Position numbers and translations under genes: made by a program. From Phyllobacteriaceae bacterium UBA1059 (GTDB taxonomy: Bacteria > Pseudomonadota > Alphaproteobacteria > Rhizobiales > Rhizobiaceae): a stretch of 7,310 nt of DNA. The stretch spans positions 10,689 through 17,998 of the forward strand of contig DCDI01000044.1 of assembly GCA_002316345.1 (NCBI GenBank), given 5' to 3'. Of the stretch, positions 6,262-7,310 are shown piece after piece. Below the pieces are notes generated by a model. It saw only the letters and a program-made list of their open reading frames with translations, had not been told where the DNA came from and made no database searches. Position 1 is the stretch's first letter; each line of letters starts with the position of its first letter.

Positions 6262-7310
6262 CCGCATCCAGCCAAGGCAGCCAGAACCTGATCGCCGACG
6301 TGCTTGTAATCGGCGGCGGCCCTGCCGGGTGCTGGGCGGCTCTGTCTGCTCGCGAAGCCGGCGCGACTGTTATCCTCGCAGAGAAAGGCTATGTCGGCAC
6401 GGCTGGAGCAACGGCTGCCGGTAATTCCTCGATCATCGACGCGGCGCCGGGCGCTGCACGCGAAAAGGCGATCGCTCAGCGCGAGGCGAGAGGCCTCGGT
6501 CTGGTGCGCGCAGATGTGGTCGACCGCGTTCTGGAAGAAACCTACATCCAGCTGAACCGGCTTGCCGACTGGGGTTATCGCTTTCCCACCATCGAGGATG
6601 GCACGCCTTGGCGCGGATCGATGCGTGGCGTCGATTATCTGCGCTTTCTGCGCCAGCGGTTGATCAAGAACGGCGTTACAATCCTCGACCAGAGTCCAGC
6701 GCTTGAGCTGCTGACGTCAGACGGCATCGTGAGTGGTGCTCGTGGCGTACGGCGCGTGGATGGTGAAGGCTGGCAGGTCAAAGCCGGCGCGGTGGTGATC
6801 GCGTCAGGCGGCTGCGCCTTTCTGTCTGGCGCGCTCGGCACCCGCAACCTCACGGGCGACGGCTACCTGATGGCTGCCGAAGCCGGCGCCAGCTTTTCAG
6901 GCATGGATTTCACCGGGCAATATGGCATCGCCCCGCTTCATTGCTCGGTGACCAAGGGCATCGTCTATTACTGGGCGACCTTCACCGATGAAGCCGGCAC
7001 CATCATCGGCGGCAAAGGTGACCGGCAGGATGCGGTTGCAGCTGGACTGAAGAACGGACGGGTCTTTGCGGTTCTTGATAAAGCCTCGCCTCGGGTCCAG
7101 TCGGGCATGCGCGGCCAACCCAACGTCTTCATGCCGTTCGATCGGCAAGGCATCGATCCTTTCACGCAGCGTTTCGAAGTCGGGCTGCTTTATGAAGGCA
7201 CCGTGCGCGGCAATGGCGGCCTGATCGTCGGCGACGATACCGCGACAGAAATCCCCGGCCTCTTTGCCGCCGGCGATGCGGCATCGCGTGAAGCGATGGC
7301 GGGCGCTTCA
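6258..7310 (+). CDS. FAD-dependent oxidoreductase, FAD_binding_2 (fumarate reductase/AprA-like) flavoprotein, partial
   Basis: 351 residues are visible and the frame is open at the right edge; relatives are usually 450-600 long. The N-terminal Rossmann fold is ADVLVIGGGPAG (13-24, GxGxxG), with E42 in ILAEKG as the expected FAD-ribose ligand. Next come GTAGATAAGNSS (47-58), VVIASGG (179-185), NLTGDGYLMAAEAGA (197-211) and IPGLFAAGDAAS (332-343), all in the order seen in FAD_binding_2 proteins. The flavinylation His of FrdA/SdhA is absent, so FAD is probably noncovalent. The region that holds H-x-x-x-GG in fumarate reductases reads VRGNGGL (316-322), so classical succinate/fumarate chemistry is unlikely. 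ATG 6258 overlaps the permease 2 stop as ATGA. There is no signal peptide, so it is cytoplasmic. It probably oxidises or reduces the imported solute or a product of it (inference); a ferredoxin-like partner and the missing ATPase may follow. Confidence 0.88.
   Translation, partial: MTASSQGSQNLIADVLVIGGGPAGCWAALSAREAGATVILAEKGYVGTAGATAAGNSSIIDAAPGAAREKAIAQREARGLGLVRADVVDRVLEETYIQLNRLADWGYRFPTIEDGTPWRGSMRGVDYLRFLRQRLIKNGVTILDQSPALELLTSDGIVSGARGVRRVDGEGWQVKAGAVVIASGGCAFLSGALGTRNLTGDGYLMAAEAGASFSGMDFTGQYGIAPLHCSVTKGIVYYWATFTDEAGTIIGGKGDRQDAVAAGLKNGRVFAVLDKASPRVQSGMRGQPNVFMPFDRQGIDPFTQRFEVGLLYEGTVRGNGGLIVGDDTATEIPGLFAAGDAASREAMAGAS

Noticed and set aside
1..7310. CRISPR arrays, tRNA/rRNA genes, insertion sequences or phage genes
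   Set aside because: No regular repeat-spacer structure, tRNA-like fold, transposase or inverted-repeat ends could be seen by reading either strand.

Overview
The window reads as a chromosomal or large-replicon segment from an alphaproteobacterium, most likely a rhizobial (Hyphomicrobiales, Mesorhizobium-like) heterotroph. The reasons are the GC-rich, C/G-ending codon use, the GntR/FCD regulator beside amino-acid-type ABC genes, and the style of the ExoX and RidA proteins. This placement is inference from protein style; no marker gene is present.

Layout. (1) Positions 1-1020, minus strand: an operon of a RidA-family protein followed, after 43 bp, by the ATPase of a polar amino-acid ABC transporter. 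The ATPase runs off the left edge, and its permease and binding-protein partners would lie beyond it. (2) Positions 1021-1437: a relatively AT-rich divergent control region. It holds two near-identical TGATATTATC palindromes, one about 50 bp before ridA and one about 75 bp before the regulator. (3) Positions 1438-2181, plus strand: a GntR/FCD (FadR-type) repressor-like gene with an intact metal-site pattern, probably controlling the divergent operon and itself. (4) Positions 2473-3222, plus strand: an ExoX-like DEDDh 3'-5' exonuclease, standing alone between two noncoding stretches of about 290 bp. (5) Positions 3514-7310 and beyond, plus strand: a compact operon. It encodes a Tat-exported NrtA/SsuA/TauA-type binding protein, two different SsuC/TauC-type permeases, and a FAD-dependent FAD_binding_2 flavoprotein cut by the right edge. 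The last two junctions are 4-base ATGA overlaps. No ATPase for this importer is visible.

How the parts may work. The left module looks like uptake of an amino-acid-like or amine compound, with RidA removing reactive enamine/imine by-products under control of an FCD regulator sensing a carboxylate. The right module couples import of a small anionic or sulfur/nitrogen-containing solute to a cytoplasmic flavoenzyme. That enzyme lacks the catalytic His pattern of fumarate reductase and succinate dehydrogenase, so its substrate is open. The most unusual parts are the transport-plus-flavoprotein operon with two distinct permeases, and the paired palindromes in the divergent promoter region.
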